Source of the DNA: Blastomussa wellsi
Lineage: Eukaryota; Cnidaria; Anthozoa; Scleractinia; Plerogyridae
Length of the DNA: 64,000 nucleotides
NCBI GenBank assembly: GCA_947652115.1
Contig: OX393568.1
Span: 5,068,641 to 5,132,640, forward strand
Direction: 5' to 3'
Made by a program: the position numbers and the translations under genes. Of the stretch, positions 45,650-56,709 are shown in pieces. Below the pieces are notes generated by a model. It had not been told where the DNA came from. It worked only from the letters and a program-made list of their open reading frames with translations, and did no database searches. The first letter of the stretch is position 1, and each line of letters opens with the position of its first letter.

Positions 45650-47089
45650 AGAAGGTAGCTGAACACCTGTCGGAGATATTCGGGAGATTCTCGGACGTCC
45701 CTGGAACTTGTTGTCACGGTAACCCGAACATTAAAGCATTTAAAATTAGCATTGTCTTCATATTATGTTAACATATTTAGTCCAAAGTAAGTGAAAGAGA
45801 TCTGCATAACGATTGACAATTGCTATCCAAGATGCAGCACCAAATATAAGTAAAAAATAACATTAGAAACTAATATGTCACTGCAATATGTCAGTTAAGC
45901 AATTAAAGTTCAAGTGTTGCACGCACGAAACTAAAATGCAAATTTTGACAACCGTTAATTTGCGAATTCTATAAAATGGATCAATTTCAAAGACATCTGT
46001 CCTTTGTCTTTTATCTATTTTTGTTAAAAAGATCCTCGAACAAAATTTATAGATACCAGTGTAAAACTTTCAATTGATGTTCGCTTTTGAATGCATTCGT
46101 ATTTCATCTATTTATATCAAATTCGGCTTCGCGAACTCGGCGTTCGTCTTAATCCTCCAGTTTATTCGAGCCAGGTTAAATAGTAGTTAAACTTTGTTAG
46201 GTCCAGCGTTTCTACTCAATGTTTTTAGTCATTATGAATTTGCGAACATATATCTTGCCTACCACCATTTTTCCATTTTCTTGGAAGTGAATACGATGAC
46301 GTCATATTCGAATAGTATCCAATCAAATCCTGGCTAAGTTTCACTTTCGTGAATATCTTTCAAAGGAGGAACAAATCGACGCTAGAACAGGACTTGAGAC
46401 GAATTCGTGGGAGTATTAATTTATAAACTGAAGTGCTCGAGGACCTCTAAGGCTGTTTAGTGAAACTTGGCACGAAAACGCTGGCTGATAGTAAGATATG
46501 ACAAAGTGCTCGACGATGCTTGTCTCATCATCCTTTCCGTTTCATTAGAGCTAAGCATTATTCAAGCGAAAGAAATACTTGAGAGTACAGAAAAATTCAT
46601 AGTAATACTGAATAGCTTTTCTCTGTTAACTTAACCGTGTTATGTCAAATTCGGTAAAATTCCACATCTAAGAACTTGAATTTTTCAAGAGCCTAAACAG
46701 GTTCTTAAATAAATGGCGTTTACAGGGATATTTCGATTTCGCTAGGATCTTAAATAGATTCCTATTTCTTGAGAAAAAATAATTTATTTCTACAAGAATA
46801 TTTTGGTAATCAGGTGTGTACACCAAATATGGATATAATCGTATCCAAATGACTTTAATCTAAACCTATTATACGATCCCTGTTTGATATGATTCTGTCA
46901 TGAATTGTATTCTACGAAATAAGATATGAAATATGAACCTGCTTTAATTTTAGAGCTAAAAAAACAGTTGAGAATTTTGTCTCCACTCCACAAAAAAATA
47001 AAAACACCAGCTTCAACCAAACAAGTTTATTTTGGGACTGGTCTGGCGAGAACCAACCCTAACCCTACAAACCTAACATGTGCTACTAC

Positions 47090-47440
47090 GCTATAGTAGT
47101 AGTAGTAGTAATTTATTTATCCACACATTTCACTAATGAGTAGAACTCGTTTTAACGTGAACGTGCCAGATTAATATAAATACAGTACATATCAAACTGA
47201 GCAATGATAATAATAAAATAAATAAATAAAATATAAGTAAGAATTCTAAAATAATATGGGAATTATAATACATATATAGGAAATAAATAAGAATCAATAA
47301 GACTAAGAGGAAACAAGCTATGGAGAATCAAACTATGTACAAAAGTTACAATCACACTCCACTCTGGTAGTCAAGTTGACCTCATCCAGCATTGATTTGA
47401 AATATAAGCGACAACTAAAGCTCAGTTATTAGGCCGGCAT
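47090..47440 (-). repeat. LINE-like 3' end, unit 3 (diverged)
   Basis: Homologous to the unit 1 and 2 tails but with several substitutions and small indels, including a shorter GTA run and loss of CGTA in ACTACGTAAGAGG. It is part of the diverged right end of unit 3. Confidence 0.4.
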
Positions 47441-47658
47441 TACAGACCGCACGAATCATACATCCCCGAGTAAGCTCGCAGGCTTAAGTAAGGCTGGGGA
47501 GCTCCGGCATTACACATCACATTATAAGAATATTTTGCTCGAAAAAAAAATGATCAAAAGTCAATCGATTGTCAAAAGTGATAACGTCGCTCTTTGTGTC
47601 CTTGAATCAGAATTTACGTCATCGCAAGAAAAGTATGCGCTGTGAGCCGCACGGGACC

Positions 47659-49385
47659 ACGGAAGTTTTTAAGTGAAAGCAATTTATCCAACAACGGGTG
47701 GCCAAGTTCCTGTTTGGGTCGGAGGAAACCCAAACGTAACTATAAGGTTTCAATCCTTAGCTGTAGACAAGGGTAAAGCCAGTCAATAAATAAATGTGAT
47801 GCTGCTTTCTAGTCTTCTTAGATTTTTTAAGTGGGGTATTGGTGTTTTTTCGTTGGGTGACATCATTCTCTTTCTGTACCACGAACATCAAATTGCGGTC
47901 GCAATAACCGAATTGTATTGTCCGCGCGAAGGAGAAACGAAGGTCTGAAAAGTGATTCTCTAATTTGCTTGTTTAGCTCTCTATAAACAACGAAGTATGA
48001 TCGTCGGCCGTAACACAATTAATACATGGAGGTGCAGTAATAATTTATAAGAAATATTAAAAACATATAAGTTAATGTTCTATCGAATTTATTGTGGGTT
48101 ATTATCATAGACTCGGCACAAGGTATAAATGGCATATTACGCTGCGTGTAACAGTTTCAGCCATATTTCGGCGGGGAGGCTGGGTTACTGCTTTCACCTT
48201 GTTTCGCGAAAAAACCCATCTGTTTTACTTCGCTTTTGCTAAACACGGAAAAACTGCTGGATGAACAAATGATTCGTGTTAAGCCGTAAGATGCGTCAAT
48301 TCTCTCCTGTCATTTGTAAACTAAGGACTTTAAGTGAATGTAATCAGTAAAACATGCAAGGCCCATTAAGCAAAGCCTAAAATCAATGAAACTGCGAGGA
48401 AAATTGCATTTTAATCATTTATTTTGGCATCAAAATCCTTTAAATCTACGAAAATAGAAATCCTTTAAAGGTAAATAAGTACTGAACGACATAAAGATGG
48501 AGAGAACCAGAAAAATATCTGGACGATCAACCTAAAACTTATCTCTTGGGTTATCTGATAAACCTGCAAATTTCTGTCATCTTTTGTTTGCAACCTAAAA
48601 AAGGCATGTTATTTATAGCCTGAATCTACGTCAAACTTCATTTTATGGCGGGGAAATATGTAAATATTCCAAAGACCAACAACAGATATTTTATTTCAGT
48701 ACAAATACAACTCCAAGTGTTCGGTTTTGACCTGTCTAAATTCGTATGATAAATAACCTCATGTTACCAGCCTCTGGGGACCTTGAACGAAATCTAATTT
48801 ATTTCTTTGCACGAGTTCCATTTTTGCTCGTTTCGCCGTTTCCGAATTGTTTTACTGAGAGTCCCAGAAGTACCTCGTAGAAAACTGATGGTTTCGGTCC
48901 TTAAATTTGCGTCCGTGTTTTTGACATTTTTTAGTGGATAAAGGGGGGCGGAAATTTTCAGAGCTTTTCTTGGAAACGCCACGCAATTATTCACAGCATC
49001 CTGTCTATAGAATAGCCCTAATAAAAGATTGTATATTTAAACATACAAAATTTGTATTTTCACTTATTGATTATCCTTTCATAGACTTTGAATCTAATTC
49101 AACAATATTTAGTATTTAGATCTAAAGGAAAAATAAAGTATATCTGGGGGGATATCCTCTAGTGCAATTGATTTCTTCCACTGATGGCCGTACAAAGTAC
49201 AAGCCTCTTATTGAACGAAAACTTACACCTTGTTTATCGATAGCTTTTTTTTATCTAGTCTTTAAATTTTCATATTCATGAGTTCTCACCGAGGTACTTA
49301 TCAACTTGCGTGCATAGATGTTTACAGTTTGTCCCATTCGCCATGACTGTTCCAAACAATAGTCTTCCGAGCGTCGCCCCATTGT
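47659..49385. other. No gene recognised; right flank of the triplication
   Basis: Single-copy sequence after the last unit. Short ORFs (48794-49119) lack motifs. It presumably holds the upstream region of GPCR C. Confidence 0.45.
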
Positions 49386-49400
49386 ACACGACGACTTTAA

Positions 49401-49408
49401 TATATATA
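49401..49408 (+). promoter_or_regulatory. Candidate TATA box of GPCR C
   Basis: TATATATA about 78 bp upstream of the ATG at 49486. Position and sequence fit a core promoter, but this AT-rich DNA makes chance matches common. Confidence 0.3.
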
Positions 49409-49485
49409 GCACCAATGGAAAACCATCAACTCCACTGAGTCAGTACTGATGGGCTTGGATCATTGATGTGCCAGTATACGTCGCC

Positions 49486-50778
49486 ATGAATCAAACCGCG
49501 AAACCGTCGAAGAATAACTTCCTTCTTTTGGACGAAAGAACCACCTTACAAATTGCTGCTGAAGTAGGAATTGCCTCTTTGATCCTTATTGCGGCAGCGC
49601 TGGGAAATTTTTTAATGATTTTGGCCATGTTTAAGAAGAAGCAACTGCGAACTATACCCAACATATTTGTTCTTAATTTATCACTGGGAAACTTTTTTCT
49701 GGCTGTCACCGTTCTACCTGTTTTCGTGTGGACTCTTCAAAAAGGGCAGTGGACATTTAGCTCGGCGTTTTGTGAAATTCAGGGATATCAGAACTATATT
49801 TTATTCGCTCTGACTTTATTCACTTTAACTGCGATAAGCTTAAATCGCTTCTTGCTTATTTGCTATCCCAACAAATACCGAGGAATATTTGACAAGAAGC
49901 TAGTCGTGAAGATAATATGTTGTATTTGGATTTGCTGTGTTGTTAGTTGTAGTCCACCTTTGTTTGGCTGGGGTCGTTATAGTTTTAATCCGCGTACGGC
50001 CTTGTGTCACACGGACAGCACTAGTTACTCATTTAAAATAACGGCCAATACATTTATGCTCATTGATATAATCATCGTTGTCTGTTGTAACATAAAAATT
50101 GTGAAAACGGTGAATTCTCATAGAAGGAGAATTGCTGCGAAGCCGAAATTTGCTCTAGCAAGGAAACACAAAGGTGTTGGTAAAGAAATGGATACTAACG
50201 TTAACACAAAACATAGCAAGAAACCGTCCAATGACTTCAATTCACTTGGCATGGTAAAGCAAAATCTGAAGCGAACAAAACAGCAGTTGGGCCCCAGCGA
50301 TAAGGACTCTGGTATTATCGCTGTGAGATTTATTTACGTCTCGCAAAAACCGCAGCAAAACTGTGCACCTGACGAAGACAAGTCAAAAGACTTCAACACT
50401 GTAAATAGACTTGAAGGAGAAAATCTTCAAGAAAGCTGTTATAACTATGGCGAATCACACGCTGTATGCTTTAGTAAGAATACCACAGAACAAACGTTGG
50501 AAAGCAAGCCACAACTGGAAACTAAGGAGGTTCGAGGGGACGATATTCATATAACGCGCACTATCTCGCTTATTGTGTTTGTGTTTTGCTTCTGTTGGTT
50601 GCCTTGTTTCGTCATGGACAGTATGGACGCGGCGGGCGTTTTCCCGCCAAGAAATATCCGTATGGCGGGAATTTACTTGATTTTTCTGGACAGCGTTGTC
50701 GGCCCGTTCATATATGGAATACGAAACAGGAAATTGAGAAAGGCTTTTCTGGAAGTTTTAAAATGCGGCAGTTTATAA
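49486..50778 (+). CDS. GPCR C: rhodopsin-like receptor, 430 aa
   Basis: An intronless class A GPCR. The start is ATG 49486 (MNQTAK, with an N-glycosylation site at N2); the frame extends six codons further only from a GTG. TM1 has GN (N41). TM2 reads NLSLGN, so position 2.50 is Asn69 as in GPCR B. Loop cysteines are C96 and C174. The DRY motif is NRF (120-122) and TM6 has CWLP (370-373). TM7 reads GPFIY (406-410), so the NPxxY Asn is replaced by Gly. Intracellular loop 3 is very long (about residues 208-356), Lys/Asp/Ser-rich and probably disordered. It resembles GPCR B most and belongs with melatonin-receptor-like orphans. The ligand is unknown. It was not included in the triplication. Confidence 0.9.
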   Translation: MNQTAKPSKNNFLLLDERTTLQIAAEVGIASLILIAAALGNFLMILAMFKKKQLRTIPNIFVLNLSLGNFFLAVTVLPVFVWTLQKGQWTFSSAFCEIQGYQNYILFALTLFTLTAISLNRFLLICYPNKYRGIFDKKLVVKIICCIWICCVVSCSPPLFGWGRYSFNPRTALCHTDSTSYSFKITANTFMLIDIIIVVCCNIKIVKTVNSHRRRIAAKPKFALARKHKGVGKEMDTNVNTKHSKKPSNDFNSLGMVKQNLKRTKQQLGPSDKDSGIIAVRFIYVSQKPQQNCAPDEDKSKDFNTVNRLEGENLQESCYNYGESHAVCFSKNTTEQTLESKPQLETKEVRGDDIHITRTISLIVFVFCFCWLPCFVMDSMDAAGVFPPRNIRMAGIYLIFLDSVVGPFIYGIRNRKLRKAFLEVLKCGSL

Positions 50779-50801
50779 TCGGCAGTTCCTTGAAGTCTTT
50801 G

Positions 50802-50807
50802 AATAAA
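50802..50807 (+). terminator. Candidate poly(A) signal of GPCR C
   Basis: AATAAA 24 bp after the stop codon; a second AATAAA lies near 50972. The proximal one would give a very short 3' UTR. Confidence 0.45.
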
Positions 50808-51457
50808 TAATTACTAAACATTTGTAAATGTCAGCGTTTAAGTTAATAGGCGATCAAAGGTCTTTTAAAATGCCAGCTTTTGCTGTATTTTAATGGACGT
50901 CAATTAACTTCAAGAGGGTGAAGGTTGTGAGCCCATATCAAAATACTTACAAGTACGTATTGTTTTCTACAGAATAAAAATGAGAAGTCATAGTTACAAG
51001 CTGTGTGTCTCGCTTTTTATTGTTCGCTAGCAGCTGGTTTTCCTACGTGAGCCTATTATTTTATTTGTTCAGTCTTGACAAGCTGACAACGGTTGGTCCA
51101 CGGGCCTCTAAAAGGCTTCTAAAGACATTAACAAGCGAATTGAGGCTCTTGCTTCGAAAATTTTAAAAATCATTAATATATTTAATTCAGGTTCTTGCAG
51201 AAGGCTATATGCATTAGGCAAATAAATAAAAATAAAATAATATCTTTATCTCTCTAGGAATTGTGTCTCACTATGGCGAAAGACAAAAAGAACAACACCA
51301 ATACAAATACGATCAAAGCCTTTGTTAATGTTGGATCTTATGCAAATCTAAAATGCATGGAAAATATCACAATCGTGTCGGTATCACCGGAAGATCTGTT
51401 TGATAAAGATGAAATGATCAGTAAATGACACAAACGTGGCACAAAGAAAAATGCTGA

Positions 51458-51520
51458 GTCCCCGACAGGATTCGAACCCATGCCTCCCAAATTACAGGTC
51501 GGGCGCTCTAACCAACTGAG
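51458..51520 (-). tRNA. tRNA-like fragment (Thr-TGT-like), 5' acceptor missing
   Basis: The minus strand reads CTCAGTTGGTTAGAGCGC (D arm, A box), an anticodon arm CCCGA..TGT..TTGGG with an 8-nt loop, and GGGTTCGAATCC (T arm, B box). It ends in CGGGGAC, whose acceptor partner GTCCCCG is absent. Instead the 5' side abuts the ATTG-rich tail of a LINE remnant. It is best read as a tRNA pseudogene or the head of a tRNA-derived SINE and not a working tRNA. Confidence 0.6.
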
Positions 51521-52361
51521 TGCAATGAATGAATCAATCAATCAATACTTTATTTACCCACGTAACGTCTAGGAGCTCATGCAGCTCGTTGAAAATGAGT
51601 ACGTGCATCTTACATGTTAAAAATAATCTAGTCAACTACATATGTACAAAAAAATCAACATTAAAAAATTGCCTAAAGTATATATGTCTGGATTTTTGAG
51701 AACGTGGTCAACCTTGAGCCAAAACTTTTTGCCCAGCGCTTAAAATACCGGGGGGCTTAACGTCAACAAAGGTATCACCATACTGCCCTGGCACCTGGTT
51801 TTCAGCGCGTACCAAGTTGGGCACCAACGATGCAAACCCAGGGGGGTGGGGTGGGTAGAAAAGCTGAATTTTTGGTCTGAAAAGTGTTTTTTTTTTCTTG
51901 GCAGGAAGGTCTACATGGTCCCTGGGGCCAGGGTTAAGCACAACCAGTAACAGCCTGCCACTCACAAGAAAGGTGGGTGTGCATGCTATCTGGTGACAGG
52001 TTGGCCGGGATTGATTGATTGGAAAAGCCTGTGTTTTTGCTGGAAAATTCCCAGGCCGGCCTGTGTGAGTTTGACACGGTTCTCATAAATCCAGTCATAT
52101 GTACAATAAAAATTTAAAATTCTTTAAATATCAGTGGTATAAGTAGGGAAGCATCTAAAGTTTCAATGTTCGCAGTGAATTCCTAAAAAGGTTGGCATTG
52201 TTGACCAGTTTAACACTTGGAGGTAATCCGTTCCACAGCTGCGCACACATGTAAGTAAAAGATTTTTTTCTACGAGAACTCCTGGTGAGCTAAGGCCATT
52301 TACTAGGAAGATTGGTTTATTTTGCTTGTTGTAAAATATTTTATATATTTTCCTCAAATAT
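51521..52361 (-). mobile_element. 5'-truncated LINE remnant (CR1/L2-type end)
   Basis: On the minus strand, 52357-52155 reads the end of a reverse transcriptase ORF: SFTYMCAQLWNGLPPSVK, then a short tail to a stop at 52155. The W-N-x-L-P signature is typical of non-LTR ORF ends. One frameshift separates it from the preceding NGLSSPGVL segment. The 3' UTR ends GGTAAATAAAGTATTGATTG plus ATTG repeats at 51545-51525. A TIR element (51686-52095) interrupts the UTR. Confidence 0.65.
51686..52095. mobile_element. TIR element nested in the LINE remnant
   Basis: CTGGATTTTTGAGAACGTGG at the left mirrors the right end (minus strand CTGGATTTATGAGAACCGTG), with about 26-bp imperfect arms. CATATGTACA occurs at 51639-51648 and again at 52096-52105, possibly a target duplication or chance. 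No coding capacity. Confidence 0.5.
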
Positions 52362-53439
52362 TCCAGTTTTAATACAAATGAAGCTCATTTGCATATTTAA
52401 CATTTTTTACGAAGCGTTGTTTGGAAACAGAGGCTCTGAAAAGGAGCACTGTTACGGTATTTTGGCGTCATTTTAAAATGCTGAAATATGTTCTTGCATC
52501 AATGGAAACCCAAAAATAATGGCGTAGTTTTGTTACCTAGGACTATATCACTACACTGAAACCGTTCATTGCCGCCTATCACTTAGGATGGCAAGGACGG
52601 AAATGGATTGAAATTTTTGAAAAACTAGCCAGTTCTTTTTTCAAATTCTAGAGCCATTCCTTGAAAATATCACCACAAATTCATTATGGTTTGCTCTCTG
52701 AGCCACAGTTCGTTTGATATCTTCCTGTTTGTCCATCAGAAGCAGTTTTAGCACGAGTAAAGGAACCAGGTAATGATTTTAGCAACGGATGAAGCTGACA
52801 ACGGCAAAACCCCCGTGACAGTGCCCCTTTAAAGCAAGTCTTTCAGTGAACAATAATAAATACCACGCTAGGCGAGGAACAAATTGCCAGGACGCGCTTG
52901 CATTATTAAGTTTGATTTTACCTGTAACGGACTTGTCGAGAACCAATTGCAATTTCGAAACATATCAGGTTTCAAAATAGCAGAAATTTTTTTTTGATAT
53001 TGTTATGAAAACCCGCAGCAATGTAATGTTTCGTTCATAGACTCTGCTTTTGATATTTACCATTATTCAATGTTAGGAAGGTACGTATAACGTATTAAGT
53101 AAGTGACAGAGCTGAAAACTGGGAATTGCGGATCTAACAAAGCCGTAAGAAATAAAACCAAAGGCATAAAAATCCGCGGATTATCTAAAGCTAGCAACGG
53201 ACTCTGTGGATTTCCACTTGATATCCTCATTATCAATACAGCGAACCCTGCAAGTAATGGCAACAATTTAAGAAATGGTTTCAGTTAACGTTATTGTCAA
53301 GGAGTGGAGAATCGAAAAAGAGAAACGTCACGGAACCAGCCGTGGAAAAAACAATCAGCTATCTATCTATCTGAAATTCTATCTGTGGTACAACCAATTG
53401 GCACTTTCAGTCACAGATAGACATGTAAATGACTTTATA

Positions 53440-53512
53440 ATATAGATAGGACTCTGCGGGCGCTCTGATTGGTCAAAAACCCTTGTTTTATCAGAGTATA
53501 AAACATAGAAAA
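53440..53512. repeat. Dispersed repeat related to 63348-63450
   Basis: GCGCTCTGATTGGTCAAAAA followed by CCC.TGTTT.ATCAGAGT is shared with the 63.4-kb locus. It probably belongs to one repeat family; the class is unknown. Confidence 0.55.
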
Positions 53513-54626
53513 AGCGTGTTTTATTCTTTTTCGTCAGCTTTACTCTAGTGAAAATTCGCAAGGGATGGCGGCGAACATTTTCTATAAAGAAAGTCCGGAC
53601 AAAATTTTGAGTCAAGCCGCAGGGATTGTCGAAGAAGCTTCTAAGTTGGAGATGAAAGTAGAAGCGAAATTAAATTGCTTCAGTTTATCGATCGTGCATG
53701 TTTTGGTGTTTTTACTCGCGGCGAATAAAATCTATATCATAAAGCAAATGAAGAAGCGTGAGCCAGGTATTATACTGTCATAAAACACGACGGGCATTTG
53801 AGAACACGAGGGAAATGTAGAAAACACGAGCCACAGGCCTCATGTTGCAAACCCAAAAAATACATGAGCCAAAATTTTAGAACAAAAAATACCTGGCATA
53901 AAAATTTCCTACCCAAAAAATAGATCTCAAATCGGATTTATTAAATCAAACAGATTCTTCTAATGCATGATTTTGCGTCAATAAGCTAATGAGTTCGGAA
54001 ATGCGACTCAAAAAATACGCGTATTTTTTAAGACCTAAAAAATACTTGACAGATCCCTTGACCCCAAAAAATACCAAGAGGGTAAATTTTTAACCCAAAA
54101 ACATACGTTGGATCTCCCCGTCATGTATAATGATGCGGGCCCCCCCCCCCCCCTTCACCCCCTGGTCGTGCCGCATAATACATGCAAAATAGCTTCCTTG
54201 GCAAGAGTCACAAGAGGCAAGGATTCATATAAGAGAAACGTCATAACCAGCCGTTGGAAAAAACGCTATCAGTTACTATCGGCTTTAAACATGCCGAGAG
54301 AACGTGAAACTGTTTATACTTTACGAGAAGGTTCTGTCAATATAGATTATCTTATCGTCCGGACTGCACTCAAGCGCGGCAAGTCAACTGAGGATGACAA
54401 ACTTGCTGATTCCAAAGCACACAAATATGTAGAATATATTCAAAAGATAAACTTCTGAAATAAACCAGCTGTCAACAAATAATGTGATAACGAAACTTTC
54501 AATAACGAATGCAAATGAACCCTATATTTTTGTAATTATCTCGCGCTCTTAAACCACAACCAATTATCGAACACAACCATGCATGAGCAGATTCTTATTT
54601 GTACCTAAATCCCTGTTGGATGATAA

Positions 54627-54715
54627 TGCGCATGAGCAGACCATTATTCATAAGCAGTTATTTGTAGGTCATATGGTAGGGTCTGGGCCAATGAAAAGGA
54701 GGAAAATGAATTGAA
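54627..54715. repeat. Dispersed repeat related to 7662-7745
   Basis: GCATGAGCAGACCATTATTC through GGGCCAATGAAAAGGAGG is shared with the 7.7-kb locus at about 85-90 percent by eye. Confidence 0.7.
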
Positions 54716-55586
54716 TGATATTTATATTTTCAGATCACAAAGTACTTTGGATTAATTTACAGATCAACCAAACCAAAACGTGACAGAAATTACCCGGCAA
54801 TACTACACTGAACTTTCCACGATCAAAAGGTGTGGGCTGAATTATTCGTATGAGACGAATTATTCGTCTGAGACGTATTATTATTATTATTCGCAATGTT
54901 AGTGCTTGATGGTTACTGTTGTTACACCAAGCATTTAGTTTATTTCCATGTTGCGCAAGATAGACAAAAGAAAGCGTCACTAATCGTTCCAAGAATCAGT
55001 TAAAAGCCCTTATAATTACATGTTGCGTTAGACAGTGTTATTCGTTACACCTTCCATTTTCGTTAACCAATATATTTCTTTTCCACTTTTTGCAATTACT
55101 ACAAGCATAATCCCAACAAAAGCTTTAGCCACACCAATAGTTACTTGTTAATGTTATACTCAAAGAACATACATGTAACCATGTCATTTTGCAAATAAAA
55201 CAAGTTATGTTTTTGTTGAAATTCTCATTGTCGTGTTTGCATTCAAAAACACCTTTAACGGCAGCACTCACTTCTCAATGAGAACTGCTAGTTTTAAAAG
55301 TTCTGTTTTGCAGTTATGTTTGACTGCTTTGTCTAGAATTAGTGTTTATATGCCACCCTTCAACACCAGAACACATCGAACCATTGAGGCCTTATTTTCA
55401 CCTTTTCACCTCACCTTTTCACCTTCTAAGCAGTAGTCACATGCGCCTGTACGGCGCCTTTTTTTAATTTGTGGGATACAACCATACGGCATGACAGTGA
55501 CAAAGCGAAAAATAGCAAAACTTAATTTGTGGTTTTGTCTTAGAAAGGAAGAAGTTGCCCGAACGTTGCCGAGCAACTTAGGGATT

Positions 55587-55843
55587 TACAGTCCCCGAAC
55601 AATTTGACCCTGAAATGAACCCGATCCCGAAATGATTCCTAATTTTCACGCTGATCCCGAACTGATCCCCGAGTAATTTTGGGAATGGCGTTTAAGCATG
55701 GGAGTGGGGATTACTTAATAACAAGGGAAACCGAGGAAAGACCTCAATTTTTTTACACTGTAGTAGCTATACATACGAGGTCGGGATCATTTCAGGGTCA
55801 AATTGGGGATCAGTTCGGGGTCGAGATCATTTCGGGGGCTGTA
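55587..55843. mobile_element. Foldback element with TACAGTCCCCGAA ends
   Basis: The left end TACAGTCCCCGAA is mirrored by TTCGGGGGCTGTA with one mismatch. Internal words (GATCCCGAA.TGAT, TTTGACCCTGAAATG) are also inverted on both sides, so the 257-bp element is a long imperfect palindrome. No ORF. Confidence 0.65.
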
Positions 55844-56568
55844 CAGGGACAGCGTTAATTATACCCGGTCCTTTCTAAAAACTCGTGTAAATGGCGTCAA
55901 AAGAAACAGAAAATGTTTCTCACTTTATTCAGACCTATTCGGTTAACATAAAGCACTACACGTGATGAATTATTTTCCATGTGTTTCTTCAAAAAAAGGA
56001 AAGCATTTTTCAAATCAAAGGCGCATAATTTTAAAACAACGACATTAATTGAGCAAGTTTGGACAAAAACGAGCATTATCACTTTTACTATAGTATAATA
56101 AGGGAAGGCCTTTATAGCTGTATAAAATGCAAAACCATAACCTTACTAGTTATCAGTGTTTCCAAAACTACAAATTTCCATTAATCGTATTCTCATGCAC
56201 ATTGGTCATTGTTTACTCAACACAAATAAAACGTTACGAAGCTATCCAATCTGAATGACCTCAGTCCCAGTCGGCTATGGAGGAATAGAGTGGATCTGGG
56301 TACAATAATTTGGGTGCTGTAAGTTTCGTACAAAATTTACGGCCCATTTTACGAATTACCAGTGCAACTTTTTGCCTATAGGTGGTTTTCACTGTCACGC
56401 CATCAAAATATAAACTCGAAACCATGCAATTAGAAAATCTGATAAATTCAAATGTTATAAAATATTTATAGGTAAACAACATCTCAAAGTCTCAGGTCTG
56501 TGCGGTACACCATTCGTGAGTTATTTGCCGAAGCATTTCTCGCAAATTTATAGAGCTCAGTATGGAAA

Positions 56569-56608
56569 CGCCATGTTGGTGCCCAGCTTGATGGGCACCA
56601 ACATGGCG
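56569..56608. repeat. Perfect short hairpin
   Basis: CGCCATGTTGGTGCCCA and its exact inverse flank a 6-nt loop, giving a 17-bp stem. It is likely the core of a small MITE. Confidence 0.8.
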
Positions 56609-56709
56609 GCCGGAAATCAAAGAAAACATCTGGCACTGACTTTTGCCATAAAAGCGACTGCTCATTCCTCACAATCTAGTTTATATGCACATACACATCT
56701 TTCCTGATA

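Larger units (their letters stand above)
17631..47658. repeat. Tandem triplication of a 10-kb two-GPCR cassette
   Basis: Unit 1 is 17631-27651, unit 2 is 27652-37660 and unit 3 is 37661-47658. Each unit runs minisatellite, GPCR A, foldback, AT-rich tract, foldback, GPCR B, then a retroelement tail. Both internal junctions read GGGACC-GCTATCTGAG-AACGCTATCT, while unit 3 ends GGGACCACGG without the extra GCTATCTGAG. Outside the last 0.9 kb of unit 3 I saw only about six substitutions and a few indels among copies, so the event is very recent. An assembly artefact cannot be excluded from sequence alone. Confidence 0.9.
52380..55586. other. Gene-poor region with repeats
   Basis: I recognise no gene. 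It holds short CTAT repeats near 53357, a poly(C) run at about 54140-54153, and a pair of related fragments near 53325 and 54229 (AGAGAAACGTCA.. ACCAGCCGT.GGAAAAAAC). A 72-aa ORF at 53565 (MAANIFYKESPDK) starts with a good ATG context and contains a hydrophobic segment but matches nothing I know. Confidence 0.4.

Noticed and set aside
17631..47658. Assembly duplication as the sole explanation of the three units
   Set aside because: Not excluded, but unit-specific substitutions, the 8-bp deletion and the diverged right end of unit 3 favour real copies or mixed haplotypes; long reads decide.
49468..49485. Six-codon N-terminal extension of GPCR C from GTG (and the TTG extensions of GPCR A)
   Set aside because: Animal genes start at ATG; in-frame ATGs follow at once and give normal N termini.
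53565..53783. 72-aa ORF MAANIFYKES.. with a hydrophobic segment
   Set aside because: It lies next to a dispersed repeat, resembles no known protein and is within chance ORF length.
54108..54458. 116-aa ORF after a poly(C) run
   Set aside because: It begins at a non-ATG codon, crosses the homopolymer and contains a fragment related to 53325, so it is probably repeat-derived.
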